64,000 bases of DNA from Phaeosaccion multiseriatum. Taxonomy: Eukaryota > Ochrophyta, other classes. The notes under the pieces are model-generated. The model saw only the letters and a list, made by a program, of their open reading frames with translations. It ran no database searches and had not been told where the DNA came from. How positions within the stretch are numbered: the stretch's first letter is position 1; each line of letters starts with the position of its first letter. The stretch lies in contig OZ218954.1 in the NCBI GenBank assembly GCA_965112735.1, positions 558,001 through 622,000 of the forward strand. The letters run 5' to 3'. Both the position numbers and the translations under genes were made by a program. Positions 1 to 11,071 of this stretch are shown piece by piece.

Positions 1-45
1 GGTGATGCAGCAAAGAGTCAAATTGTCCGCTTAAGTCACTCACAG

Positions 46-684
46 ATGTCTTGCAATCCCTCCCATCTCCGTCGATCGGATCACCAACATGAACACCATC
101 AGGTATGGTGAGGGGTCGCGTGAGCTTCTGCCCCGCCTGGAAAACCTGGGTATGGCCTGTTTTGAGGCGAATCGGGGCGGGAAGGCCATAGAGTGGTTTC
201 GGAGGGCCCAGAAACTGCTCCAGGACAACGGAGACGACAGTTTTAGCGACGATATGCGGCTCCTGGACAACAACATCGCCACTGCCACCTGTGTGCAGGG
301 CCCAGGAGTGTTCTGACTGAGTACTGTCTGTGAGGAGCTCTCTTTTTCTCTCCCTCTCTCTCTCTCTATTCGGTGCCGTTCTGTCGGCCTCGTCTTGACA
401 TGTTGGTGGTCCGGCTCACAGCAAGCCCACAACAAAGGTTGTGAGGTGTACTTGGTTAGTCTGAGGGATGAAGAAGAATAGACGAGTTGGCTGAAGGTTT
501 TCATTGGCTTAGGAAGAGCTGAAGGCTTTCATTGGCTTAGGAAGGGCGGGGAAGGATGAGGCGTGCTCAGCCCGTCCTGCTTGCTTCAATCGCAGGGAGC
601 GAGGATGACGTGTTGGTGATCCACCCCTACCGCACTGAGGGTGTCGCGAGGCCTTCAATTCTCCCGTTTATTAGTATTAAGTAA
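46..684 (+). CDS. TPR-like protein, last two exons (partial)
   Basis: This is the 3' end of a gene entering from the left edge. Exon 46-290 follows a CAG acceptor at 43-45 and ends at a GT in the codon after IATAT. Exon 596-684 follows the acceptor ATCGCAG and stops at TAA 682-684. The joined frame is consistent (one base carried over, giving Trp at the junction). The peptide holds a helix-turn-helix pair of tetratricopeptide type: LLPRLENLGMACFEANRGG, then KAIEWFRRAQKLLQDN, then DDMRLLDNNIAT. TPR repeats are protein-interaction scaffolds; no partner can be inferred from one repeat. The last 29 residues show no domain. The GTGTGC donor is not a strong consensus, so the alternative is that translation simply stops at 314-316 in the same exon. 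Confidence 0.55.
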
Positions 685-897
685 GATCTTAAACCTGGAT
701 TGAAGTCGAAGTTTCTGTGTGGATAGGAGCAATCATCATCATCATCATCATCATCATGGTGCAGGGGAAGGGGAACATCAGCCCAAGGGGGCTGGCGGTT
801 CGGCAGCAGCTGTGCATCGGCAGGCTGCGTAGCGCATGCTAGAGAGAGTACGACAAGCCCATGAGTAAAGACATAGCCTACGGCACAGCAGATATTC

Positions 898-1285
898 TTC
901 CACTCACTCACTCACTCCCTCACTCACTCACTCACTCACTCACTCACTCACTCACTCACTCACTCACTCACTCGCTCACTCACTCACTCACTCACTCACC
1001 CCCTCACTCATCCACTCACTCACTTACCCACTCCCTCCCTCCCTCCTTCCCTCCCTCCCTCCCTCCCTCCCTCCCTCCCTCCCTCCCTCCCTCCCTCACT
1101 CCCTCCCTCCCTCCCTCCCTCCCTCCCTCCCTCCCTCCCTCCCTCCCTCCCTCCCTCCCTCCCTCCCTCCCTCCCTCCCTCCCTCCCTCCCTCCCTCCCT
1201 CACTCTCTCACTCACTTCCTCCCTCCCTCCCTCCCTCCCTCCCTCCCTCCCTCACTCACTCACTCACTCACTCACTCATTCACTC
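898..1285. repeat. (CTCA)n-(CCCT)n-(CTCA)n microsatellite
   Basis: About 390 bases: CTCA repeats, then about 50 CCCT units with single-base variants, then CTCA again. The CTCA-CCCT-CTCA symmetry suggests that the CCCT block expanded inside a CTCA array. It makes spurious poly-(Ser/His/Thr/Leu) and poly-(Pro/Ser) frames. Confidence 0.95.
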
Positions 1286-1310
1286 TGGACTAGCCGCCCG
1301 TCTACGTAAA

Positions 1311-1440
1311 ACAAGTGATGGACCCTTTGCCACTAAGGGGATGAACCCTGACTTTGCTATTAAGGAGATGAACACTTGGCCATTAAGGGGATTAACCTGC
1401 CTTTGCCATTAAGGGGATGAACCCTGCCTTTGCCACTATT
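1311..1440. repeat. Degenerate ~28-base tandem repeat
   Basis: Four to five diverged copies of a unit containing CCATTAAGGGGATGAACC and CTGCCTTTG. Spacing is about 27-29 bases. No coding role is visible. Confidence 0.85.
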
Positions 1441-1633
1441 ATACGGGGAGCTCTCTATCAAGGCCAAGGACGAGCAGACGAGCAGACAGACAGTCGCAGC
1501 GGGTTTAGTTTAGCTCAGACAGTCGCGGGTTTAGCTCAGACGAGCAGACAGACAGTCGCGGGTTTAGTTTAGTTTAGCTCAGCAGCGAGGGCCGCCGCCC
1601 TTGCAAGCTCAGAGCCTCCCTCCCTCCGCCTCC

Positions 1634-1880
1634 AAGCCTCGAGGGAGTGGCTACTGATACAGCAGTTGGTGATTCAGCCTCGAGGCCGCTTTACCATGGC
1701 TGCCACAAGCATCTTCGCCGAAGTGTCAGCGACTCGTCGAGGCTGAATCACCAACTGCTGTATCAGTGTCAACTTCCTCGAGCAAAAGGGGCCGAAACCA
1801 GTCCCCCCCAGCGTCAAGCGTCCGCCTCGAGGGAGTTGAGACTGATACAGCAGTTGGTGATTCAGCCTCGACGGGCTGCA
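1634..1880. repeat. Three ~50-base units with core CTGATACAGCAGTTGGTG, + - + orientation
   Basis: Copies at about 1634-1685 (+), 1735-1787 (reverse) and 1823-1876 (+). Each is bounded by CCTCGAG-like ends and carries the core ACAGCAGTTGGTGATTCAG. Copies 1 and 2 can pair as a long stem with a loop of about 50 bases, and copies 2 and 3 can pair likewise. These are the longest and best-bounded copies of the motif found elsewhere in exons and at splice sites. Confidence 0.9.
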
Positions 1881-2358
1881 AAGTCCCTCTCTACTCGTCT
1901 TCCTCACCGCTCTGCTACTCACGAGCACGTTACTAATGGCGGGGGCGGGGGGGGGGGGTTGTATCCGTCGAAACCGTCACGAGCAAGCAAGCGTAAGCAA
2001 CACGAAGTAAGACTCTCTGTGTGTTGTTCTTCTCATTAGTGTTTTATGATTGTTGTATCGTATCTTGTCTTATCCCTTCGCCTTCGCCACAGGCACCACC
2101 TTGGGCAACTCTTTGTTCTCTTACCCTACTTCATGTCTCACCTCTGGACACGTGTCTTGCCGTGCTGTCTTGATGGATGGCTCCAATCCTCTCCATCCCT
2201 CTCCATCCTCAGCCCTCAGCCCTCAGCCCCTCCTTCCTTCCTTCCTTCCTTCCTTCCTTCCTTCCTTCCTTCCTTCCTTCCTTCCTTCCGCCCTGCCTAC
2301 CCTCCCCCATCCGCAGCTGTCTGCCTGTGCCTCCTGTGGATGGCAGTGGATGTGGCAT

Positions 2359-5300
2359 TTAGTGATGATCGAGACTGCCTATGGCAGTGGATGGCATATA
2401 GTGATCGAGATAACTCTTGCCGTGATACGTCACCGGCTCCCCGAGCTTGGCCTGAGCGGCTCTGCAGGTTTCCGTGGTGACGTGTGTGGACAGCACCACG
2501 AGCCGCCTCAACCACTCCCTCACCACACGTGATTCGTGCTTGGCAGGGTGCTCCTCCTCCCCCTCCTGAGGGAAGGCAGTGGATGGATGGAGGAAGGAAG
2601 GATGGTGGTGGATGGAGGAAGGAAGGAAGGCAGTGGATGGATGAAGGAAGAAAAAAAGGGTGGCAGTGGATGCGTAAGTGGGTGATGGGTGGGAGGGAAA
2701 ACGTGGCGGGTGGAAGGGGTGGGGGAGGGATGGCAGTGGATGTGTGGGCTAGAGGCAGAAGAGCAGACAGAGCAGAATGGAGGACAACCCGAGAGAATAC
2801 TCTGCACCTCCTCCTGACAAGGAGGTACGTGCGTGTGTGTATGTGTACTGTGTGTGTGCGTGTGCGTGTGTGCGTGTGCGTGTGCGTGTGCGTGTGTGCG
2901 CGTGCATGTGTGTGTGTGTGTGAGAAAAAGTATGGGTTTCTGCTGTGCCTCGAGGAAGTCTCCTCCCCACCCCCCTGGAGGTCTCCTTCCCACCCCCCTG
3001 GAGGCCTCTTACCCCCCTGGAGGCCTCTTACCTCGTCGCGTCTAATTGGGGTACGGCGCCCAATCTCCTCGAAGTCAATCTAGTAAGTCAGTGAGAGAGA
3101 GAGAGAGAGCAATGACATGAAGACAGTGAGTGTAGACAGACAAATGTAAGACCGATCAGCCAGATAGAGAAGCGGGAGGGAGGAAGGGCGAGAAGGAGAG
3201 GGAGAGGGAGAGGGAGAGAGGGACAGGGAGAGGGAGAGGGAGAGGGAGAGGGAGAGGGAGAGGGAGAGGGAGAGGGAGAGGGAGAGGGAGATGGAGAGGG
3301 AGAGGGACAGGGAGAGGGAGAGAGAGACGGAGAGGGAGAGGGAGAAGGAGAGGGAGAGAGAGGGAGAGAGAGGGAGAGGGAGAGGGAGAGGGTGAGGGAG
3401 AGGAAGAGGAAGAGGGAGAGGGAGAGGGAGAGGGAGAGGGAGAGGGAGAGGGAGAGGGAGAGGGAAAGGGAGAGGGAGAGGGAGAGGGAGAGGGAGAGGG
3501 AGAGGGAGAGGGAGAGGGAGAGGGAGAGAGAGAGGGAGAGAGGAGAGAGGAGGGAGGAGGGAGGAGGGAGGAGGGAGGAGGGAGGAGGGAGGAGGGAGGA
3601 GGGAGGAGGGAAAGAACGTAGAAGGGAGGGGAAGCCCAAAGGCAACACCCCCCCCCCCACCCCTATCCTCACACTCCTTCCGTGACTTACCCAACAGCCC
3701 AATTCTTCCATGGCCGCTTGCTCCTCCTCCGTCGCCGCAATGTCTGCTCTACTCAGTAGCTCTCCTCCTCCCTCCTCTCCCTCTCCATCCCCCCCATCCA
3801 CTGCCATCGACCTCTTGCGGAGACCTAACAGCTTCTCTCGGAGAGAAACCGCGTCCGCCGCTCGCCCATATGCCTCCACCGCCGCGGGTAGGTCCTGACA
3901 CCTTTTCTTGCCCGATCCCGCCCCTGCCCCTCCACTGTCATCCCCCCCTCCACTGCCATCCCCCACATTGCAATACGCCGAAAGCAGTGCGAGTCTCTCT
4001 CTCGTGGGTACACACAGTCTCTCCCACGCCCCCTCCAACCTCGCCTGGTGCTCTGCCACACCTCCTCCTCCTCCTCCTCCTCCTCCTCCTCCTCCTCCTC
4101 CTCCTCCTCCATGCGTGCCCATATGTATGTTTGGCTGACCATATGCCTGCGGCTGCTGCCCTGGGGTGCCACTACGCCCTACACCCCCGGATGCCACCCC
4201 GGGGGCTCCATGGGTCAGGTTCTCTCTTTCTTTTCGTCCTCCTCCTCCTCCTCCTCCCATGCCTTGCCGCTTTCGCTCCTCATTCCTGTAGGGCACAGAG
4301 AGAGAGACAGAGAGAGGGAGGGAGAGAGGGGAAAGAGAGAGGGAGAGAGAGAGAGAGAGAGAGAGAAGACAGGGAGAGCGACCGCATATACATAAACATG
4401 TGTGTGTGCTTGCGAGAAGCAATTACAGAGGGGGAAAAAATGTTCCGTGCGCGTGCACCCACCCATTCACCTCCACCACCGTACAACCAACGTGCATACC
4501 TCAGAGCCTCTACCCCTCTGTCAAAGTCCCTCTCGTTGGCCTGCTTGGGCCCCAAAATGCCCCCCCCATTCACAGCAAAGACGTTCCGACTCCTCCTCCG
4601 CTCCTGAGGGGTCGACCCGAGGATGTTGGCGCCTGTAAGTCAATGAACGAGGAAGGGTAAGTCAATGAGGCCCATCAGTTAGACACCCATCGAGGACGAG
4701 ACAGACATATACATATATACATATGTTATGTATGTATATATATAACATATATGAATTACTTCGAAGTATATACATTATTTATGTATAGGCAAGCCCAATT
4801 GTCAGAGCACGGAAGACCTTCCCCAGGCTATCAACAGGTTGATGACTACCATGAAGCGGGTCACACTTGGCAAAGAGCACCACACGATCACCAACTTACC
4901 TAGACTGCTCCTCTTTCGCCTATAAAGTTCGCTGTTGACGGAGCGGTTCAGAGATACCAAGACTGGAGGGCGAAGGGGACGGAGGGGAGGTAAGGGGAAG
5001 GGGAGGAGGAGGAGGAGGAGGAGGAGGAGGAGGAGGAGAAGGAGGAGGAGGAGGAGGAGGGAGAGGAGGAGGAGGAGGAGGAGGAGGAGGAGGAGGAGGA
5101 GGAGGAGGAGGAGGAGGAGGAGGAGGAGGAGGAGGAGGAGGAGGAGGAGGAGGAGGAGGAGGAGGAGGAGGAGGAGGAGGAGGAGGAGGAGGAGGAGGAG
5201 GAGGAGGAGGAGGAGGAGGAGGAGGAGGAGGAGGAGGAGGAGGAGGAGGAGGAGGAGGAGGAGGAGGAGGAGGAGGAGGAGGAGGAGGAGGAGGAGGAGG

Positions 5301-7299
5301 AGGAGGAGGAGGAGGAGGAGGAGGAGGAGGAGGAGGAGGAGGAGGAGGAGGAGGAGGAGGAGGAGGAGGAGGAGGAGGAGGAGGAGGAGGAGCAGGAGGA
5401 GGAGCAGGAGGAGGAGGAGGATGACCACCGTTCCACTGCCATCCCCGACACTCACCGTTTTTGCTAACCGTCCTCCGCCGTTGGTTTCGAATGTTTCCCT
5501 CACCGCCTCCGCCCTGCAGCCGTTGGTGATACGCAGAGGGAAAAAGTTGGGATGTAAGACGTACCGTCTAAAAAACATTGTTGGGTTCGATCACTCCCTC
5601 ACTCACTCACTTACTCACTCACTCAATCACTCACTCACTCACTCACTTACTCACTCCCTCACTCACTCACTCACTCACTCCCTCACTCACTCACTTACTC
5701 ACTCACTTACTCACTCACTCACTCACTCACTTACTCACTCACTCACTCACTCACTCTCTCACTCACTCACTTACTCACTCACACACTCACTCACTCACTC
5801 ACTCACTCACACACTCACACACTCACTCACACACTCATTCACTCATAACTGACTGACTGACTCACTGACTCACTCACTCACTTACTTACTTACTCGCTCA
5901 CTCACTGACTCACTGACTCACTCAACTCACTCACTCACTCACCCACTCACTCACTCAATCACTCACTCACTCACTCACACACTCACTCACTCACTCACTT
6001 ACTCAATCAATCAATCAATCAATCACCCACTCACTGCCATCCAATGGCTCTCAATAGCCACCCACTCACCTCAAGCGAGCCGCTTCCGTCCGCTGCCATC
6101 CCCGTCACACTCCCTCCGTCGTCGTCATCATCATCATCATCATCATCGTCGTCCTCTGCAGCCATTTGTGACTCCACCTGTGTCGGGTTAAGTTTGAGTT
6201 TCAGCTCATGATCAATTTCAGCCCTCACTCACTCAGTAAGTTCGTCCGTCCGTCCCTCCCTCCCACCCACCCACCCACCCGCCCACCCGCCCTGTGAATC
6301 ACCAACACACCCACCTGCTGATGAAGCCTACAGCTCCTTTGATAATGTGCAAAGGCCGAGTCCTCCTCCGCAAGGACATCATTCATTAGCTTCAGCCCCC
6401 CCCCGGACCCTGGCCCTCCCTCCCCGCCTCCCTCCCCCCCTGGGCCGCCACCACCACCTCCACCATTGCCACCACCGTCTGCTCCTCCTCCTCCTCCTCC
6501 TCCTCCTCCTCCTCCTCCTCCCTTGGTGTATTCAAGCACCGACAAAGGGAGGAGTGGCGTACCAAGGGCTTTACTCTCCTGTTGGAAGGCACTGTACGGC
6601 ATCAAGAAACCAATCTTGTCAAAGCCCGGCCCCGCAGCATTGACCGTCTCCTCCCCTGCTTGGTTCGCCCCCCGCGCCCTCCTCTCATTCGCCTCGTCAA
6701 GGTGCACAAGTCTGGCCTCCTTCCTTTGCCTCTCTCGTGCCTTCCTCCGCCGCTTTAGCACCACCTCCTTCGCCCCCCCGCCCCCTGCTCCTCCTCCTCC
6801 ACTCCCCCCAAATGGCGACACCCTCCCCCTCCCCCCCCCAATGGCGGCCACTGCCGCGATCCTCGCCCTCCCGGCTTGGAGACCTCTAGATACGCTCGAC
6901 CCGGTACTGCTACCTCCTCCTCCTCCTCCTCCTCCTCCTCCCCCTCTTGAGGCAGACCCCACAGAGTCATCATTCGACCCCACCGAACATCCCGAGCTTG
7001 CTCCTGATGCCGCCACGGACACCACACTGGCACTGCTGCTGAGCCCGCCCCGGGCGCCCCCCCCTGCTCCCCCCCGGGAAGCAAGAGGCCCACCTCCCGG
7101 GGCAACAAGCGGCCCCCCTGGACCCCCGCCCCCCGGGGAATGAAGACTCCGGTTGCGCTTCAACTGCATCTTGAGCTCGCGTTCAATTGCCGCAGGGGTG
7201 CCGCCACTTGCACCTGCCCCCCCTCCACTGCCATCCACCAACCCCCCGGGGGTGGGAGATCCACCGAAGGTGCTGTTGCTTTGAGTGATCAAGCCCCCG

Positions 7300-7331
<32 letters not shown>

Positions 7332-7612
7332 GGTGCTGGTGTTGTTATTCCCCGCGTCGCCAGCTGTCGGGCATGTTGAGGCCCTGCGCTGCTGCTTTGA
7401 TCCCTGTTCGGTGGGGGAAGCCACACCCCCCTCCCCTCCTCCTCCTCCTCCTCCTCCTCCTCCTCCTTCTCCCCCTCCTTCGCCTACTTCTCCCCCCCCT
7501 TCTCCTTCTGCTCCTCCTCCTCCCTCTCCCCCTTCGCCAGCTGTGGCTGTCTCCTTGGTCGTGTCAGCCAACCCCCCCACACTCTCCCCTCCTCCTCCTC
7601 CTCCTCCTCTCC
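2359..7612 (-). CDS. Unrecognised multi-exon protein, Gly-rich N-terminal region
   Basis: Exon chain with agreeing phases: complement(2359-2565, 2769-2813, 3032-3079, 3691-3894, 3977-4052, 4500-4632, 4900-4962, 5456-5513, 6070-6177, 6315-7612). The first exon is Gly/Ser/Asn-rich with a basic stretch (VVLKRRRKARERQRKEARL), then the segment DKIGFLMPYSAFQQESKALG. Later exons carry an Asp run, PKQANERDFDRGVEALR, the helical EAYGRAADAVSLREKLLGL and, at the end, VVREWLRRLVVLSTHV. The last exon closes with TAA at 2359-2361. I recognise no family. The 5' end is unresolved: an in-frame stop near 7697 and no ATG before MQLKRNR mean that either a short upstream exon was missed or translation starts at that Met. 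The exons at 2769-2813 and 3977-4052 use weak donors and are least certain. Introns contain purine/pyrimidine arrays. Confidence 0.65.
3186..3612. repeat. (GGGAGA)n / (GGGAGG)n array
   Basis: About 430 bases, nearly all purine on the + strand, inside the intron between exons 3691-3894 and 3032-3079 of the - strand gene. On the transcript it is a long CU tract ahead of the acceptor at 3080. Confidence 0.95.
5005..5422. repeat. (GGA)n tract, about 400 bases
   Basis: Almost perfect GGA trinucleotide array, broken only by a few GAA and GCA units near its ends. It lies in the intron between exons 5456-5513 and 4900-4962 of the - strand gene. It produces poly-Arg, poly-Leu and poly-Ser frames that are not genes. 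On the transcript it is (UCC)n directly upstream of an acceptor. Confidence 0.97.
5590..6035. repeat. (CTCA)n array with CTTA, CTGA and CACA variants
   Basis: Fills most of the intron between exons 6070-6177 and 5456-5513 (- strand gene), so the transcript carries GUGAG repeats, which resemble a repeated donor consensus. Confidence 0.95.
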
Positions 7613-7728
7613 CTGCGGATGTCAACGGGGGTGGGGGGCAGGCACGATGAGCAGTATGCAGTTTGAGCTTCGTTTTTTTCTGGCGTGAGGCCTGGGCTCA
7701 CCAGGCCTCAGAAAGAAAGGGGGTATAC

Positions 7729-7767
<39 letters not shown>

Positions 7768-7862
7768 TAAATTATATATTCTGTCAGTTTGGGTGTACTG
7801 AGGTCGATTTTGTGGATGCACATGTGGATATACAGAGATGATGGCCTTCCTTGCATCAGTCA
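7613..7862. other. Short tandem intergenic gap with (TA)n
   Basis: About 250 bases between the stop of the 251-residue gene (7863) and the first mapped exon of the downstream - strand gene. It contains an AT dinucleotide run at 7733-7770. The missing 5' exon or promoter of the downstream gene must lie here or upstream. I see no clear TATA element beyond the repeat. Confidence 0.5.
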
Positions 7863-8358
7863 CTAACCGGTTGGTGCTTCGTTGTGAGCACTCTGCTGTG
7901 CGGCCTTGTGGAAAAGCTGAGGGAAGATGGCAGTGGATGGAGGGGCGAGGGGAGGGGGGAGGGGCAAGCTTTACCCGAAGCTTGATACCGTATGTTACAA
8001 ATGACATATGCCCTACGCTATACCCCAAGGGCCTACTTTCTCTCCATTCACCCATTCAGCCCCACTGCAAGCAACAAGCTGTCTTATTCCTCATTCAACC
8101 CTGATCTCTACCCTCGGCTCTACCTTAGGCCATACCCTACGCTTTGCCTTAGGCTTTACCCTATGCTTTACCCTATGCTTTCCCTTCTACGCTCTACCCT
8201 AAAGCTTTTCATACATACCCCATACCCACCACCCACCTGTGCCAAAAGCTTATCCTCGATGTGACCCAGGTCGATTTTTTTCATGATCTCCGCCATGAAA
8301 AGAGTGTGTACACGCTGGGCGTTGGCATCCGGGGCAAACACACCCGCCCTGTTGATAG

Positions 8359-8412
<54 letters not shown>

Positions 8413-11071
8413 AGGGGGGGAGGGAGGGAGGGAGGGAGGGAGGGAGGGAGGGAGGGAGGGAGGGAGGGAGGGAGGGAGGGAGGGAGGGAGGGAGGGAGGG
8501 AGGGAGGGAGGGAGGGAGGGAGGGAGGTAGGGAGGGAGGGAGGGAGGGAGGGAGGGAGGGAGGGAGGGAGGGAGGGAGGGAGGGAGGGAGGGAGGGAGGG
8601 AGGGAGGGAGGGAGGGAGAGAGGGAGGGAGGGAGGGAGCGAGGGAGGGAGGGGTAAATCAATGCAAGGGGGGCATATACGTGGATCTGCTGGTGGTGATG
8701 AGTGGCATCACTTGTCCAGCCACGCCTTACACTCACTGTCCTGACACCCACACACCCATTCACTGTCCTGACACCCACCCACCCTCTGTCCTGACACCCA
8801 CACACCCATTCACTGTCCTGACACTTACTTGTCAAGTCGAGCCTGCATGGCCACGTACTTGAGGCGTACAGCCCGCCCTATCTCCCTCGCCTCCGCAAGC
8901 ACCCTGGGTGTCAGGACAGAGGGTGGGTGTCAGGACAGAGGGTGGGTGGGTGTCAGGACAGAGGATGGGTGGGTGGGTGTCAGGACTGAGGGTGGATGGG
9001 TGTCAGGACAGAGGGTGGGTGGGTGTCAGGATAGCGGGTAGGTGGGTGTCAGGACAGAGGGTGGGTGGGTGTCAGGACAGTGGGTAGGTGGGTGTCAGGA
9101 CAGAGGGTGGGTGGGGGTCAGGACAGTGAGGGGGTAGGCGTCAGGACGGAAAGTGAATGAATGAGTGAAACCACTGCAGCTGCAAAGGCATTGATACCCT
9201 GGTCAGCCTGAAGGCATACGGGGTTTGAGTTTCAGTTACCTTCAGTTTGAGTTTAGGCTCAGTTCAATTGCCAAATAAGAGCTCAGCGACGAGAGGACCT
9301 CAATCAAGCCCCCTCTGTCTTCTTTTTACACTATGAGAACTGAGCTACTAAGGGCACCCTCTTCTTACTATAAGAACTCATCTACTAAGCCGTAACGTGG
9401 CTTCCTTCCTGGTTCTCCTCACCTGCCATCCAGCTCCTTCTTCTTCTCCTCACCCATACGCCTCTGCATGTCCGCCAATTCAGGACGGAGCACTCGGCGA
9501 CGGAGAATCGCCTGGGCCCGGGCTGTTTAGAAGATGGCGGTGGATGGAGAATGGTAGGATGAGAAGGGATGGATGGATTGATTGATGGACAGGAGATGGG
9601 AGCAGATGGTACATACGTAGTAGTACATAACTTCCCTGTTATATAGATGTATACATAATATATATACAGCTCCACCCTCTCTGTCTATACATATCTCTTT
9701 TTCTCTCTCTCTCTCCTTACGCCTCCCTCCTCTCCCTCCCCCTCCCTCTCCTTACACCTCCCACCGTATCACCAACCCACTCACCTGCATCACTCTGTGC
9801 ATGCTCCATGACCACCGCCACCGCCTCCCCAACACGGTCCATCAGGGCCATGTCATCGGCCTGGAAGGGGGGGTAGATGGCAGTGGATGGAGGGGGCATA
9901 GATGGCAGTGGATGGAGGGGGGATAGATGGCAGTGGAGCGTGGAAGGGAGGGAGGGAGGGAGGGGAAGGAGGGGAGGGAGGGAGGGAGGGAGGGACGGAA
10001 TGAGTCAGTGAGTGAGTGAGTGAATGAGCGGAGGGGGGCTTTATGAGTGAGTGGCAGAGGATGGCAGTGGATGGAGGCTTAATGATTGAGTTGTGTGCAG
10101 TCAGTGATAGTGACACGCACACAGTCAGCTGACAGCTCGAACCCACCCACCCACCCACCCACAGAGGATTATACATTGATTCTGAGACTCATTGGCCAGC
10201 ATTCAATTAGGGTATTTAATGTGTGGAGAAGCTGAAACTGCAACTCACCTTTGTATGCATTAGCATGAGATTGCGGCCCACGTTCTTTAGGCGTCCAATG
10301 CTTTGGTTGCTGTGGGCAGTGGATGGCAGTTGATGGCAGTTGATGGCAGTGGACGGCAATTGATGGCGCAATGAATGGCGCAGTGGTTGTCAGCGAGTGG
10401 CAGAGGATGGCAGTGGATGTTAGGGTATGGGTGTGTATGTGTGTGTTGGGTGCGTGAAAGAAGGACATACTGATTTCTCTCTGTCATTCTCTCTCTCTGT
10501 CTCCATCGACTGCCATTCCTTGCCTGGTTGGTGGCCGACCCAGCTCAGTGCGAGCGAGTGTGACATCGACCGGGGCGTAAATCGCCCTCGTGCTCTTCTC
10601 CAACAGACAGGTGGGGTGAATGTTGCTCTGCCGCACCTCCTCCAGCATTATGTGGTGCGCAGCTCTTGGGAGGGCATACGGGAAGTCGAAGGACGGAAAG
10701 GACGGACGGAAGGAGAGAGAGGGGAGGGGAGAGGAGGGGAGGGCAGGGGAAGGCGAGCATCCGGTGCGCGGGTTAGGGTGAGGGTCCGTGGTGAGAGCAG
10801 GGGCAAGGTGGCAAGAAGTTTTGAAGGGGGAGAGGGCCGGAGAAAGGGAGTGAAGGGAGGTCGAGGCTCGGTTGGGAAGCTTTGACGGCAGCGGCACCTC
10901 CCTTCCTTTTTTTTTTCTTCCTATTCTTACTTACCTTGAGATTATCGGGCGGCGCCAGGCATGGGGTTTCTCCATGGGAGGAGAGAGCAGAAGGGCGGCA
11001 GCGGCGGCTGCAGGGGACAGAGAGGAGGAGGCGGCGGTCGAGTCCGCGCCTGCTGCACCATCCCGAGCCAT
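7863..11071 (-). CDS. 251-residue alpha-helical protein, eight exons
   Basis: complement(join(7863-7916, 8237-8348, 8829-8903, 9423-9522, 9785-9860, 10249-10309, 10524-10664, 10935-11071)) sums to 756 bases, an exact 251 codons plus TAG, and every junction keeps frame. The start ATG at 11071 opens with an Ala/Ser-rich segment of about 45 residues (ADSTAASSSLSPAAAAAALL). The rest is strongly helical and charged: HHIMLEEVRQSNIHPTCLLE, SIGRLKNVGRNLMLMHTK, DDMALMDRVGEAVAVVMEHA, AILRRRVLRPELADMQRRMG, AREIGRAVRLKYVAMQARLD, LFMAEIMKKIDLGHIEDKLL. I do not recognise the family; a coiled-coil scaffold or complex subunit is a guess. The intron after exon 2 appears to use a GC donor (CAG|GCAAGG). Several acceptors are formed by dispersed motifs (CCACTGCC, CCTGACACC). 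Confidence 0.85.
8361..8650. repeat. (GA)n followed by (GGGA)n
   Basis: About 45 bases of GA, then about 240 bases of GGGA. It is intronic (between exons 8829-8903 and 8237-8348 of the - strand gene) and ends about 12 bases before the acceptor at 8349, so the pre-mRNA has a roughly 290-base CU tract at its 3' splice site. Confidence 0.97.
8712..9150. repeat. Inverted arrays of the GTCCTGACACC motif flanking an exon
   Basis: Left of exon 8829-8903 lie four copies of TGTCCTGACACCCAC. To its right lie about eight copies of the reverse complement, GGTGTCAGGACAGAGG. The arrays are complementary to each other. Copies abut the exon on both sides: the donor is GTAAGTGTCAGGACAG and the acceptor is CCTGACACCCAG. 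Confidence 0.95.

Larger units (their letters stand above)
685..2358. other. Convergent intergenic region, repeat-filled
   Basis: Lies between the stop codons of the + strand TPR-like gene and the - strand gene ending at 2359. It holds a CTCA/CCCT microsatellite, a degenerate 28-base tandem array, a GACAGTCGCGGGTTTAG-type duplication near 1490-1575, an inverted set of TTGGTGATTCAG units, and a TTCC run at 2228-2288. The open frame on the - strand at 627-911 starts with a plausible hydrophobic leader but lacks a domain and a supporting splice chain, so it is not called. Confidence 0.6.

Noticed and set aside
627-911. 94-codon - strand frame with hydrophobic leader
   Set aside because: Includes a (GAT)n-derived Asp run, overlaps the last exon of the + strand TPR-like gene and has no splice support.
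3088-4422. Single 444-codon - strand open frame
   Set aside because: Runs through GA and GGA arrays; only part of it (3691-3894) is a phase-consistent exon, the rest is intron.
4802-5852. Long poly-Leu, poly-Arg and poly-Ser open frames
   Set aside because: Direct translation of a (GGA)n array in its frames on both strands; they lie in an intron of the - strand gene and have no non-repeat content.
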